Shown here piece after piece: positions 36,132 through 45,710 of a stretch of 64,000 nucleotides of DNA. The notes under the pieces are model-generated. The model saw only the letters and a list, made by a program, of their open reading frames with translations. It did no database searches and had not been told where the DNA came from. The position numbers and the translations under genes were made by a program. Origin of the DNA: Hymenobacter cellulosilyticus (lineage in GTDB: Bacteria > Bacteroidota > Bacteroidia > Cytophagales > Hymenobacteraceae). The stretch lies in NCBI RefSeq assembly GCF_022919215.1, contig NZ_CP095046.1:3958501-4022500 (forward strand), given 5' to 3'. The stretch's first letter is position 1; the number at the start of each line of letters is the position of its first letter.

Positions 36132-38714
36132 TTAGTTGGCGCTCAGCGTATCCGGGTCGGTAAGAGCCGTTACGTCGTCGGTAGCCAGGGTGGAATCCAG
36201 AGCTACTTCCCCTGCCCCATCTGGCGTCCCGTTTTCACCGGCTTCACCATTGAGCACCTCTGCTTCCTTATCATCGGAAGCCACTTTAGCTACCGATGAA
36301 ATTTCGTCGCCGGCACTGATTTTCAACAGCCGCACGCCCTGCGTGGCGCGACCGATGGTCCGCAAGTCGCTCATTCGCAGCCGGATAGTGATACCTGACT
36401 TATTGATAATCATCAGATCATCCGAGTCCTGCACATCCTTGATGGCCACTAGCGCCCCTGTTTTATCCGTGATTTTCATGGCCCGAACGCCCTTGCCGCC
36501 CCGGTTCGTGACGCGGTACTCGTCCAGAGAGCTGCGCTTGCCGAAGCCGTTTTCCGAAACCACGAGCAATTCCTGCGAAGTCGGGTCCGAAATGCAGACC
36601 ATGCCTACTACCCGGTCGTTTTCATCGGCCAGGCTGATACCACGTACCCCGGCGGCGTTGCGGCCCATGGAGCGAACTTTCTCCTCGGGGAAGCGCACCG
36701 CCCGACCCGAACGCAAGGCCACGACAATCTCGCTGCTGCCGGTGGTGAGCTGCACGTCGAGCAGCCGGTCGCCGTCGTTGATGGTAATGGCGTTGATACC
36801 GGCGGTACGAGGCCGCGAGTAGGCTTCCAGCGGAGTTTTCTTCACGGTGCCCTGCTCGGTGCAGAACATCAGGAAGGTATTCTCCAGGTAGTCCGGGTCG
36901 CGCAGGCCGCGTACGTTCAGCACGGAGCGCACCGAGTCCTCGCGAGGAATCTCGATGAGGTTCTGAATCGGCCGGCCTTTGGCGTTCTTCCCTCCTTCCG
37001 GTACTTCGTACACCTTGAGCCAGAACACCCGGCCCAGCTCGGTGAAGAACAGCAGGTACTCGTGGGTGGTCGCCACAAACAGGTGCTCGGTAAAGTCATC
37101 CTGCTTGGAAGCCGCGCCCCGGGCACCCACGCCACCACGGCCCTGGGTACGGTATTCGTCGAGGGCAGTGCGCTTGATGTAGCCTTCGCGGGAGATGGTA
37201 ATCACCATGCTCTCGTCGGCAATCATGTCCTCCATCGAGAAGTCGCCGCCGGCGTACTCAATGGCCGTACGACGCTTGTCGCCGTACCGCTCCCGAATAT
37301 CGATCAGCTCGTCCTTGATGATCTGGCGCTGCAGCACATCCGAGGCCAATACGGCCTTGAGGTGGTCAATCAGACGCATCAAATCCTCGTATTCGGCCAC
37401 GATCTTGTCGCGCTCCAGGCCGGTGAGGCGCTGCAGACGCATATCCAGAATGGCGCGGGCCTGAATTTCGCTCAGGGCAAAACGCTCGATGAGCTGAGCC
37501 CGGGCCACGTCGCCGTCGCGCGAACCCCGGATCAGGGCAATTACCTCATCGAGGTGGTCGAGGGCAATGAGCAGACCTTCCAGGATGTGGGCCCGCTTCT
37601 GGGCTTCGGCCAACTCGTAGCGGGTCCGGCGCACTACTACGTCGGCACGGTGCTCGACGAAGTAGTGAATCAGCTCCTTAAGGTTGAGCGTCATTGGGCG
37701 GCCTTTCACCAGGCACACGTTGTTGACGCCGAACGAGGACTGCAGCTGAGTATAGCGGTAAAGCTGGTTGAGCACCACGTTGGGCATGGCGTCGCGCTTC
37801 AGATCGTAGACAATGCGCATGCCGTCGCGGTCGGACTCGTCGCGCAGGTCGCTGATGCCTTCGATCTTCTTCTCGTTGATCAGAGCTGCCGTCTTCTCGA
37901 TCATCGAGGCCTTATTCACCATGTAGGGAATTTCGGTGATGACGATCTGCTCCTTACCGCTGGGCAGGGTTTCGTAGTGAGCCTTGGCGCGCATGACGAT
38001 GCGGCCCCGGCCGGTTTCGAAAGCCTGCTTTACGCCCTCGTAACCGTAGATGGTACCACCCGTCGGGAAGTCGGGAGCGGTAACGTGCTCCATCAGCTCA
38101 GGGATGGTAATCTCGGTGTTATCGAGGTAGGCAATAATGCCGCCCACGACTTCGGTCAGGTTGTGGGGGGCCATGTTGGTGGCCATACCCACGGCAATAC
38201 CCGTCGTGCCGTTCATCAGCAGGTTCGGGAACTTCGAGGGCATCACGCTGGGCTCTTCCAGGGAGTCGTCGAAGTTGGGCTGGAAATCAACGGTGTCCTT
38301 GTCCAGGTCGCCCAGCATTTCGTCGGACAGGCGCTTGAGGCGCGCTTCCGTGTAACGCATGGCCGCCGGCGAGTCGCCGTCGATGGAGCCAAAGTTGCCC
38401 TGGCCATCCACCAGCGGGTAGCGTAGGCTCCAGTCCTGGGCCATGCGCACCATCGTGTCGTAGACCGAGGAGTCGCCGTGCGGGTGGTACTTACCCAGCA
38501 CTTCGCCCACGATACGGGCACTCTTTTTATAGGCTTTGTTGTAGGATACGCCCAGCTCCGACATACCGTAGAGCACGCGGCGGTGCACGGGCTTCAGGCC
38601 GTCGCGCACGTCGGGCAGGGCCCGGGAGATGATGACCGACATCGAGTAATCGATGTAGGCGCCACGCATCTCGTCTTCAATGTTAATCGGAATGATCTTT
38701 TCGCCTTCCGCCAT
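36132..38714 (-). CDS. gyrA: DNA gyrase subunit A
   Basis: 860 residues. The breakage-reunion domain has the catalytic Tyr121 in [10 protein letters not shown]. The quinolone-determining region reads [18 protein letters not shown] with Ser82 and Asp86, the residues matching E. coli Ser83 and Asp87, so no resistance change is seen. The C-terminal beta-pinwheel begins near residue 510; its gyrase box is QGRGGVG in place of QRRGGKG. The acidic tail ends in TDPDTLSAN. Introduces negative supercoils with GyrB, which is not in this window. Confidence 0.97.
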   Translation of the reverse strand: MAEGEKIIPINIEDEMRGAYIDYSMSVIISRALPDVRDGLKPVHRRVLYGMSELGVSYNKAYKKSARIVGEVLGKYHPHGDSSVYDTMVRMAQDWSLRYPLVDGQGNFGSIDGDSPAAMRYTEARLKRLSDEMLGDLDKDTVDFQPNFDDSLEEPSVMPSKFPNLLMNGTTGIAVGMATNMAPHNLTEVVGGIIAYLDNTEITIPELMEHVTAPDFPTGGTIYGYEGVKQAFETGRGRIVMRAKAHYETLPSGKEQIVITEIPYMVNKASMIEKTAALINEKKIEGISDLRDESDRDGMRIVYDLKRDAMPNVVLNQLYRYTQLQSSFGVNNVCLVKGRPMTLNLKELIHYFVEHRADVVVRRTRYELAEAQKRAHILEGLLIALDHLDEVIALIRGSRDGDVARAQLIERFALSEIQARAILDMRLQRLTGLERDKIVAEYEDLMRLIDHLKAVLASDVLQRQIIKDELIDIRERYGDKRRTAIEYAGGDFSMEDMIADESMVITISREGYIKRTALDEYRTQGRGGVGARGAASKQDDFTEHLFVATTHEYLLFFTELGRVFWLKVYEVPEGGKNAKGRPIQNLIEIPREDSVRSVLNVRGLRDPDYLENTFLMFCTEQGTVKKTPLEAYSRPRTAGINAITINDGDRLLDVQLTTGSSEIVVALRSGRAVRFPEEKVRSMGRNAAGVRGISLADENDRVVGMVCISDPTSQELLVVSENGFGKRSSLDEYRVTNRGGKGVRAMKITDKTGALVAIKDVQDSDDLMIINKSGITIRLRMSDLRTIGRATQGVRLLKISAGDEISSVAKVASDDKEAEVLNGEAGENGTPDGAGEVALDSTLATDDVTALTDPDTLSAN

Positions 38715-38827
38715 AGGGAAATCTAAGTCGGCCTAGGCCCCGGAAAAGAGGAGCTTTCGGCACCAGTGAATGAGTACTGCGAGAAGCCCGCAAGATACGA
38801 AAAAAGGCCCGTTTTGCCTAATCCAGC

Positions 38828-39070
38828 CTACTCTTTTGGCTTGCTTCGGTCGGCCTTATGCGTACCGGACTTGGGATTGTGGGTCTTGATTTTTTCGCCC
38901 ACCGCCGGGTTCTGTTTTTTCCACAGCGGCTGGCCCCGGTATTTGTTGCCATTATGGAAATGCACCTTGCGCGTGTGGCAGGAAGCCATGGGGCAGGTAC
39001 GGCAGGAAGCGGTGCTAAGCAGCAGCAAAAGCGGCACGAGAAACCGCAGAGTAAGCAGGCGAAAGTTCAT
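38828..39070 (-). CDS. Small Cys-containing lipoprotein (80 aa)
   Basis: The start at 39070 gives MNFRLLTLRFLVPLLLLLST followed by lipobox Ala-Ser-Cys at residue 23. The mature part contains CRTCPMASCHTRKVHFHNG and KYRGQPLWKKQNPAVGEKIK, a Cys/His-rich then basic peptide of a kind common as small conserved lipoproteins in Cytophagales. Function unknown. It follows the HD gene on the same strand with an 17-base gap. Confidence 0.7.
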   Translation of the reverse strand: MNFRLLTLRFLVPLLLLLSTASCRTCPMASCHTRKVHFHNGNKYRGQPLWKKQNPAVGEKIKTHNPKSGTHKADRSKPKE

Positions 39071-39087
39071 GGCAGCAAAGGTAGACG

Positions 39088-39783
39088 TTAGGCCGGGGTG
39101 TTCAACGCCAGCAGGTCCTCTCCTTCCCATTCGCGCAGAAACTGCGCCAGGAAGGTTTCCAGAAACTGGTGCCGCTCCTGGGCAATGCGGCGGGCGGCGG
39201 GCGTGTGCAGCCGCTCGTGCAGGTGGAGCAGCTTCTCGTAGAAGTGGTTTAGCGTGGGCGCCGTGTTCTTCTTATAGCTCTCGAAGGACTCGTGCACGAT
39301 GGGCGCTACGCTCGGGTCGTGCAGGGGCCGGCCCTTGTGCCCGCCGTAGGCAAAAGCCCGGGCCACCCCGATAGCCCCGATGGCGTCGAGCCGGTCGGCA
39401 TCCTGCACTACTTCGCCCTCCGGCGTGCTCATGGGCGTGGGTACGCCCAGACCTTTGAAGGAGATTTCGCGGATGATAGTTTCTACCCGCCGAATAACGG
39501 TTTCGTCGACCTGCAGGCCGGTAAGCCAGGCGCGGGCGGCGCGGGGGCCGGCCTCCTCGTCGCCGTTGTGGAATTTCCAGTCGGCCACGTCGTGCAGCAA
39601 GGCCCCAAGCTCGGTCACGAGCTGGTCGGCGGCGGGCACGGTGGCCGCCAGCGCCCGGCTAGTGTGCCACACCCGGCGGATGTGCTCCCAGTCGTGGCCC
39701 GAGCCTTCACCCAGGAATTTGTCGCGGACGAAGTCGGCGGTTTGCGTAATGATTTGTTCGGAGCTGAGCGCAGTAGTTACCAT
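39088..39783 (-). CDS. HD-domain phosphohydrolase
   Basis: 231 residues from ATG 39783. Metal ligands are visible: His in GHDWEHIRRVWHTSRAL, the HD pair in LGALLHDVADWK, and a later QDADRLDAIGAIG with Asp. This is the layout of the YedJ/PA-type HD hydrolases of roughly 220 residues. Substrate unknown (nucleotide or phosphomonoester). The cupin gene lies 13 bases upstream in the same orientation. Confidence 0.87.
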   Translation of the reverse strand: MVTTALSSEQIITQTADFVRDKFLGEGSGHDWEHIRRVWHTSRALAATVPAADQLVTELGALLHDVADWKFHNGDEEAGPRAARAWLTGLQVDETVIRRVETIIREISFKGLGVPTPMSTPEGEVVQDADRLDAIGAIGVARAFAYGGHKGRPLHDPSVAPIVHESFESYKKNTAPTLNHFYEKLLHLHERLHTPAARRIAQERHQFLETFLAQFLREWEGEDLLALNTPA

Positions 39784-39796
39784 AGAATGAGAGTGG

Positions 39797-40152
39797 TCAG
39801 ACAAGGATTCGGTCGCCGTGGCTGGGCGGCTGGGAAGTAACGGTAAACACAAGGTCGGCGGCCGACTCGTTGCGCAGCTGGTGAGGCGTGAGCGGCGGTA
39901 CTTCCAGGCCCTGCTGGGCTTGCAGATGATGCGTGACGCCGTTTACTACCAGGGTTGCGGTGCCGGCCAGCACGAAAAAGAACTGATGGGCCCGCTGATG
40001 ATAGTGGCTTACCTCGCTGGTACCCGCGGGCATGCGCTCCTGGATAATGCTCAGCGTGGCGGTTTTCACCAGGTGCCAGCCGTCGCAGCCGCTACCCAGG
40101 TGTAGTGCTCGGCCGTGGCGGTACTGACGGGGAAAGACGCGGGCAACGACAT
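39797..40152 (-). CDS. Cupin-domain protein, one frameshift
   Basis: 118 residues if started at ATG 40152 (MSLPASFPVSTATAEHYTWG) and one base is restored in the run at 40095-40097. The cupin metal motif SHYHQRAHQFFFVLAGTATL supplies two His, and LEVPPLTPHQLRNES the later His. Small single-domain cupins bind a metal and act as isomerases, oxygenases or sensors; nothing here decides which. In operon with the HD gene. Confidence 0.75.
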
Positions 40153-40263
40153 GGCAGGCGAGTTGGACAAGAGAATTGAGCCGGCAAATTAGCACGTTCA
40201 GCCCAGCTTACCGGCCCGGTTGAATTTTTAGGCCGTTGGGAAAGTTATTGCGTATATTGCCGT

Positions 40264-40293
40264 CAAATGACGACTAAATAACAAGCAAATGAC
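40264..40293 (+). promoter_or_regulatory. Direct repeats CAAATGAC, candidate antitoxin operator
   Basis: CAAATGAC occurs at 40264-40271 and again at 40286-40293, a 22-base period (about two helical turns). The second copy overlaps the antitoxin start codon. Autoregulation by the Xre-type antitoxin is the obvious reading. Confidence 0.5.
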
Positions 40294-40741
40294 TGTCATG
40301 CGTAAAACTCCCGTAGCCACCATGGTTGATCTGATGGGCGGTGGCGCCGTCATTCCGCAACTGGTGCATAATGAGCTGGACCTGCTGGCCGTGGCCTTGA
40401 AGGGCTTGTCGGTGCAGGCCTTGCGGGCCCTACAGCAGCGCCTGGGCTTTTCCAACAAGGAAATCAGCGTGGTGCTGGGCGTATCGGAAAGCACGCTGGC
40501 CCGGCGGGAGCAGGCCAAGCGGGCCCTGACCCTGGACGAGGCCGAGAAAACCATTCAGCTCTCGGCCGTGCTAGCCAAGGGCCTCGACGTATTTGAAGAC
40601 CAGGACGACTTTCACCACTGGCTCGAAACGGCTAACCCGGCCCTGGGCGGCGTGCGGCCCAAGGAACTGCTGTCTTCAGCCATCGGCCGAGAGCAGGTGC
40701 GCGAAATCCTGGGCCGGATTGAGCACGGCATCTACTCGTAA
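40289..40741 (+). CDS. Xre/MbcA/ParS-type antitoxin (DUF2384)
   Basis: 150 residues from 40289; a second Met three codons later (40298) is an alternative start. The N-terminal half is an HTH domain (QALRALQQRLGFSNKEISVVLGVSESTLARRE). The C-terminal DUF2384 domain has DVFEDQDDFHHWLETANPALGGVRPKELL and ends REILGRIEHGIYS, the segment that plugs RES-toxin active sites in known pairs. It precedes the RES gene by 93 bases. Confidence 0.88.
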   Translation: MTVMRKTPVATMVDLMGGGAVIPQLVHNELDLLAVALKGLSVQALRALQQRLGFSNKEISVVLGVSESTLARREQAKRALTLDEAEKTIQLSAVLAKGLDVFEDQDDFHHWLETANPALGGVRPKELLSSAIGREQVREILGRIEHGIYS

Positions 40742-40834
40742 GCATACGGGCTACTAGTTATTGGTCAGTAGCACGCCCGGCCCGGGTTGGGAGCAGCCTC
40801 CCTCCTGCTTTTTTCGTTCTGAACTTGTTTCCGC

Positions 40835-41302
40835 ATGCGCCTCTACCGGCTTGGCAAACACCCCTACATCAAAGACACCACCGGCCAGGGCGGCCTGTAC
40901 TACTCGGGCCGCTGGCACGAGAAGGGCGTCCAGATTCTCTACACCTCCGAGCATTTGTCCCTGGCCAAGCTGGAAGTACTGGCCAATTCGCCCTCGTTGC
41001 CGCGCAATTACTTTGCCCTGACCCTGGAAGTCCCCGACCAGACACCTTTTAAGCAGGTAACGGTAGACCAGTTGCCGGCCAACTGGCAGGAAATGCCCTA
41101 CCCGCTGGAGCTGGCCCAGCTGACCCGGGCCTGGATGGAGGAAGGCGAGTTCTGGATCATGCAGGTGCCCTCGGCCCACGCGCCCACCGAGTGGAACTAC
41201 CTGCTCAACCCGCTTCACCCCGACCATCAGCAGCTGCGCGTCGTGGCCCTGGAGCCCCACCCCTTCGACAGCCGGCTAAAACCCGACCTGGGCGTTAAAT
41301 AG
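40835..41302 (+). CDS. RES-domain toxin, NAD+ phosphorylase type
   Basis: 155 residues. The family pattern is clear: RLGKHPYIKDTTGQGGLYYS at the start, the catalytic SGRWHEKGVQILYTSEHLSL with Arg and Tyr, Glu in AKLEVLA, and NPLHPDHQQL toward the end (Asn-Pro-x-His-Pro). RES toxins such as MbcT degrade NAD+ when the DUF2384 antitoxin is lost. Paired with the gene at 40289. Its stop is only 7 bases from the convergent kptA stop; both enzymes consume NAD+. Confidence 0.88.
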   Translation: MRLYRLGKHPYIKDTTGQGGLYYSGRWHEKGVQILYTSEHLSLAKLEVLANSPSLPRNYFALTLEVPDQTPFKQVTVDQLPANWQEMPYPLELAQLTRAWMEEGEFWIMQVPSAHAPTEWNYLLNPLHPDHQQLRVVALEPHPFDSRLKPDLGVK

Positions 41303-41309
41303 GCGGGTG

Positions 41310-41853
41310 TTATAATTCCCGCAAATACTGGGGCGGCACCTGATCCACGAGCCAGACGCCATTGCCCGACTCGTAAAAGGTGAACCCGGCCTGCTGCATG
41401 GCGGCGGCATCCACGGCCAGAATCAGGGGCTGGCCCCGGCGCTGCCCCACCCGGCGGGCCGTGACCTCGTCGGGGAAAGGTGCACGTGGTGGCGCTTGAG
41501 CTTCTGCAGGCCTTCCCGGTAAATAGCCGGCAGGGCGGCGGCTACGGTACCATGAAAGAGCACGGCGGGCGGGGTGGCGGGCGGCAGCTGCAAGTCAACC
41601 GGCACGCTGTGGCCCTGCTGGGCCCGGATGCGGGTACCGGATTCGTCGAAGGCGAAGCGCTGCTTGTCGTTGCCGGTTACTACTTCCTGCAGTTGGGCCG
41701 GGGTGATGGGCACGCCGCGCCGGGCGCAGCCGGCCAGCAAATCCTCCACGCCCACCCAGCCGCCTTCGGCCAGGGTAATACCCAGGTCCTGGGCTGGTGC
41801 CGCAGGTGCAGGCTTAGGAATTTGCTGAGGCGGGTAAGCTCGTTTTTTTCCAT
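41310..41853 (-). CDS. kptA: RNA 2'-phosphotransferase KptA/Tpt1, two frameshifts
   Basis: 181 residues once corrected. Start MEKNELTRLSKFLSLHLRHQ at 41853, then DLGITLAEGGWVGVEDLL, NDKQRFAFDESGTRIRAQQG with family Arg and His residues, LFHGTVAAAL and KRHHVHLS. The tail is VGQRRGQPLILAVDA, FYESGNGVWLVDQVPPQYL. It removes splice-junction 2'-phosphates from RNA with NAD+, making ADP-ribose 1'',2''-cyclic phosphate. Single bases are missing at 41791-41793 and 41472-41475. Its natural RNA substrate in bacteria is unknown; it could belong to the same repair set as the Thg1/kinase pair. Confidence 0.9.
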
Positions 41854-42105
41854 AGTGAAGAGGCAAAGGTGGTCAAAAGGGAGGAATTTACTTCCGCAAC
41901 AGAATGGCAGGGTGTACGAGGAAAGGGTGAATACTTTTTGGCCGGCGGCGGTAGTAAACTCAAGTATTTTTTTAACTTCGGAATCCGAACCCCCGCAAAA
42001 TCGTTACTTAATTGCGGCCGGCGGCTGATTTGCAGGGTGCTTTTCCCTACTTGGCCCGGCCGCTATTTCCCCATCGAACCGGTTTCGGTTCCTACTTTTC
42101 GTCCT

Positions 42106-42377
42106 ATGCCTCACGAAGTTGCTAACCTGACCCTGGCCGAAGCTACTGCTCACGCGCCTTTCGTGGACTATGCCCGCTGCATCGACGCCGGTAACCGCCC
42201 CTTCAACCACGTGGGCGACTGGCCGGAGGAAGGCCAGCTGTACCCCGTACGCGTGGTAGAGTCGCACCTGGAAGGCATGCCCCTGGTGCACGTGCTGGGT
42301 TTTCAGGCCGAAGCTCCCTATTATAATGCCTACGCCCCCACCGCTTTGAACTGCTGCACACGGTGTGGCTGAACTAG
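42106..42377 (+). CDS. Small conserved-looking hypothetical protein, one frameshift
   Basis: 90 residues from ATG 42106. The sequence (PFVDYARCIDAGNRPFNHVG, DWPEEGQLYPVRVVESHLEG, PLVHVLGFQAEAPYYNAYAP) reads as a compact SH3-like or beta-barrel domain with well-conserved aromatic positions. Adding one C in 42335-42339 gives the ending HRFELLHTVWLN; without it the protein ends in an odd Cys-rich tail. I do not recognise the family. It is monocistronic with its own terminator. Confidence 0.6.
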
Positions 42378-42431
42378 CCGCCGCGGCTCTTTTTCAACCG
42401 GGCATAACTTTTTCAATCCAACCCGCTTACA

Positions 42432-42465
42432 ACAGGGCGCTTCCCACCGGAGGCGCCCTGTTTTG
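42432..42465 (+). terminator. Terminator after the small hypothetical gene
   Basis: ACAGGGCGC (42432-42440) pairs with GCGCCCTGT (42453-42461), followed by TTTGTT. Confidence 0.88.
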
Positions 42466-42560
42466 TTATGGCCGGGTGAGCTGCTGCCGGCAAAATGCAG
42501 CCGAGTGCACCGGCCTTTTACGACGGGAATCCACGTAAAACTGTGGCAGCAGCAACCCGA

Positions 42561-42593
42561 TTGACTTTGGGCGGCGGCCCGGACCTACCTTTG
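42561..42593 (+). promoter_or_regulatory. Promoter TTGA-N21-TACCTTTG for the porin gene
   Basis: TTGA at 42561-42564 and an exact TAnnTTTG at 42586-42593, 30 bases before the ATG at 42624. Nothing else is seen in 42466-42560. Confidence 0.6.
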
Positions 42594-42623
42594 CCCTTTC
42601 TCTTATTTTCTTAACCAGTACGC

Positions 42624-43968
42624 ATGATACAATTACGGTGGCGCAGCGGGGTACTTTTACCCGCGTTGCTAGCCGGTGCCCTGCACACGCAGGCCCAAAG
42701 CTTCAAGGATGGCAAGTTAACCCTGAACCCTGACGGGAGTCATTACATCAAGTTCACGTTGCTTAATCAGGTCTGGGCCCGCTACAACCAAAGCAACCCC
42801 GGCACCCAGGTCAACGGCTTCAATAAGCCCGAAACCTACGACATCGGCATCCGGCGCTTCCGCATGCAGTTTTTCGGGCAGCTCACCGACCGGGTGTTTA
42901 TCTACTCCCAGATTGGCATCAATAACTACAGCTACCTCTCGGAGCGCAAGGCGGGCTTCTTCCTGCACGACGCGGTGGGCGAATACGCGGTGGTGAAAAA
43001 CAAGCTGTCCTTGGGCACCGGCCTGGGGCCTGGAACGGCTTGTCGCGCTTTACGGCCTCGGCCACGGGCAGCATCATGGGCATTGATTTGCCGCTGGTGG
43101 CTGAGACGACCAACGACGTCAACGACCAGTTCGGCCGCAAGCTCAGCATCTACGCCAAGGGCAAGCTCAGCAAGCTCGACTACCGCGTAGCCATTTCCGA
43201 CCCGCTCGACATTACCCGGGGCTCGGCCGGCGCCGCGGCCCTCACGCGCAACGCCAACTTCTCACGCCGCCCGGGCCAGCCCCAGTACCAGGCTTACCTG
43301 ATGTGGCAGTTCCGGGACCAGGAAAGCAACCTGACGGCCTACAACACGGGCACTTACCTGGGTAAAAAGAACGTGCTCAACGTGGGTGCCGGCGCCATCG
43401 TGCAGCCCAAGGCCATGTGGTATTTGGCCGACAACGGCCGCGACACGCTCACCCAGGCCATGAAGCAATATGCCGTGGACGTGTACTACGACGCCCCCGT
43501 GGATACAGCCAAGGGCGCGCCCAGCGTGCACTTTTACGCTGTGGGCATGCACCTGGACTACGGCCCGGGCTATTTGCGCACCAACGGCCCGATGAACCCG
43601 GCCACCGGCACCCGACCTACTACACCGACTTATACCAACAACGCTTTGCTGGGCGAATTTGGCAACCAGTTTCCGCAGTACGGCACCGGCAACGTGTTCT
43701 ACACCCAGCTCGGCTACAAACTGCGCGACAACCTGGTAGGCTCTACCACCTTTATGCCCTACGCCAGCTACCAGTACAGCCACTACAAGCGCCTCAGCGA
43801 CGATGTGCACTACTACGACGCGGGATAAACTGGCTGCTGGCCGGCCACACCTCCAAGCTCACGCTCAGCTACCAAAACCGGCCCTTTTACATTACCAACA
43901 GCCGCGGGGAAAACGTAGTGGACCGCCGCCGCAGCGCCGTAGTGGCCCAATACCAGGTGTCGTTTTAA
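42624..43968 (+). CDS. Porin-like outer-membrane barrel, two frameshifts
   Basis: 448 residues after correction. The signal peptide ends at HTQAQ. The barrel has repeating beta-strand patterns (HYIKFTLLNQVWARYNQ, RRFRMQFFGQLTDRVFIYSQ, SIYAKGKLSKLDYRVAISDP, VNVG-type LNVGAGAIVQPKAMWY) and ends VAQYQVSF with the C-terminal Phe. It resembles Bacteroidota porins of the phosphate-selective OprO/OprP type, but specificity cannot be read. Single G losses at 43025-43028 and 43822-43824 break the frame. Confidence 0.82.
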
Positions 43969-44043
43969 GGGAACCGGTCAGCTGGCAGGAAAAATGTAAC
44001 CGGCCCTTGCAACATCTTTCCAGCTGACCGGTCTGATGCCTCG

Positions 44044-44657
44044 ATGAGCAACCCGCCCACCTCCCCGAGTACCGACCAGCAACTTGTAACTCAGGTGCTG
44101 GGCGGCAATACTGCGGCTTTTGGGCAAATCGTGCAGCGCACGGAAGGGCTGGTCACGCAAATGGTTTTCAAAATGATCCGGCACCCGGCCGACCGGCCGG
44201 ATATCGCGCAGGAAGTCTACCTGAAGGCATATAAGAATCTGGCCGGGTTTAAGTTTCAGGCCAAGCTCTCGACCTGGATTGGGCAGATTACCTACAATAC
44301 CTGCCTGCACTACCTGGAAAAGAAGCATCTGGTACTGGTAGACCCGGCCGAGTTGGCACCGGATGCCGCTTCGGAGGAAGGACGCCGGCCCCTGCCCCGC
44401 CCGCGGCGGGTCCAGATTCCGACCCCGAAACGGCCCTGTTCGACCACGACTTGGCCGGCATTCTGGGCGCGGCCATCGAGCAGTTGCCCCCACTCTACCG
44501 CACCCTGATTTCTCTGTACCATCAGCAAGAGTTGAGCTACGAGGAAATTGCCCAGATAACCTCCCTGCCCGACGGCACCGTGAAGAACTACCTCTTCCGG
44601 GCACGCAAACAGCTCAAGCAACACTTACTGGCCCGCTACCAACGCGACGATTTATGA
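44044..44657 (+). CDS. ECF-type sigma-70 factor, one frameshift
   Basis: 204 residues after correction near 44400-44404. Sigma region 2 is QLVTQVLGGNTAAFGQIVQR to DIAQEVYLKAYKNLAGFKFQ, with STWIGQITYNTCLHYLEKK. A Pro/Asp-rich linker (AAGPDSDPETAL) follows, then region 4 LPPLYRTLISLYHQQELSYE and EIAQITSLPDGTVKNYLFRA. The stop overlaps the next start (ATGA), the classic sigma/anti-sigma arrangement. Targets unknown; the outer-membrane proteins on either side are candidates. Confidence 0.92.
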
Positions 44658-45102
44658 CGAGCACCCATCTTTCCGAGCACGACCTGCAAGAAGCCGCCGA
44701 ATCCGGGGTTTTACTGCCCCCGCCCAGGCCAGTCACCTGCGTAGCTGCCCCCTGTGCCAGGGCCGGGTGGCTACTTATGAGCACCTGTTTAAGGCGGCCG
44801 CCCAACTGCCGCCGCCCTCGTTTGCCTTCGATCTGACGGCCAGCGTTCTGGCGCAGCTACCCCAAGCCCAACCTCGCCGCCCCGCTTTTCCCTGGGCGCT
44901 CAGCCTGGTAGCCTTCCTCGTGGCGGTCGTAGTAATCGTGTTTCTGGCTGTGTTTGGCGGGGCGCTGGTGCAGGCTTTCCGCAGTTCTTCTACCGAGCTT
45001 GGCGCCGTGCTAGTGGCCGGAGCGGGCCTGCTGGCCGCCGGGCAAGCCCTGACCATGCTGGCCCGGCACCGCCGGCAAATGAGCCAGCTAACTTTTTCAT
45101 AA
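44654..45102 (+). CDS. Putative anti-sigma factor, one frameshift
   Basis: 149 residues after restoring a C at 44717-44721. The N-terminus MTSTHLSEHDLQEAAESGVL leads to HLRSCPLCQGRVATYEHL, a His-x3-Cys-x2-Cys zinc-binding anti-sigma (ZAS-like) signature. Two membrane helices (about 79-101 and 110-130) follow. Four-base overlap with the sigma gene supports coupled synthesis and an inhibitory membrane anchor role. Confidence 0.8.
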
Positions 45103-45136
45103 TTTTTTTGCAACACGAACGGCACTGGCCGGTCTC

Positions 45137-45595
45137 ATGCGGTATACCCCTCTGGCCCGACTTATGAAAGGTTTTTTGCTGCTCCTGCTTTTTTGCCTGA
45201 CTGCCTTGGGAGCTTCGGCCCAAAGCCCCGCCCTGCCGGCTCTGGACGCCAACTCCCTGGAACTGGCCCGGCGGGTGTTTTTGCCCGTGTTCGGATTTTA
45301 TCTACTCTGCAGCTTCGTGCTGGCCGCCATCAAAGTGGTGCTGAATTACCTGCTCAAACGGCAGATTGTGACGGCCGCCGTTTCGGAAAGCATTGTGGAG
45401 CGCTTGCTGCCTGGCGCTCAGGATGAGCAAAACAAGGTGGTGAAGTGGGTAGCTCTGCTGCTGAGCAGCGGCGCCGGGCTCTGGCTCTGCACCCGGTACC
45501 TGCCTTTAGGTCTGCATTCCCTCGTCATTCTGCTCTTCAGCACGGGCCTGGGCCTTTTGGCCTACTACCTTTTCCTGCGCTGCCAAGCCAAGTAA
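45137..45595 (+). CDS. Small membrane protein in the sigma operon (152 aa)
   Basis: Starts at 45137, or at 45164 for a form beginning MKGFLLLLLFCLTALGASAQ, a good signal peptide. Three further hydrophobic helices lie at about 48-68, 96-113 and 120-145, the last two separated by LCTRYLPLG. A basic cytoplasmic segment (NYLLKRQIVTAAVSESIVER) lies between. No known family. The 35-base gap to the anti-sigma gene suggests the same transcript. Confidence 0.7.
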   Translation: MRYTPLARLMKGFLLLLLFCLTALGASAQSPALPALDANSLELARRVFLPVFGFYLLCSFVLAAIKVVLNYLLKRQIVTAAVSESIVERLLPGAQDEQNKVVKWVALLLSSGAGLWLCTRYLPLGLHSLVILLFSTGLGLLAYYLFLRCQAK

Positions 45596-45710
45596 TTCGG
45601 CGCCACTCCTCCCCGCCTATTCTGCTTCTTCGCTTGTCTTAGTAAGCGTCCAAGCAGTGTAGTACTGCCCCGTGTCTTTCAGTTTCGGTCAACATAACTC
45701 CCAAACCTTT

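Noticed and set aside
37062..38426. 454-codon open frame opposite gyrA
   Set aside because: Antisense of a clear gyrA gene; no recognisable fold.
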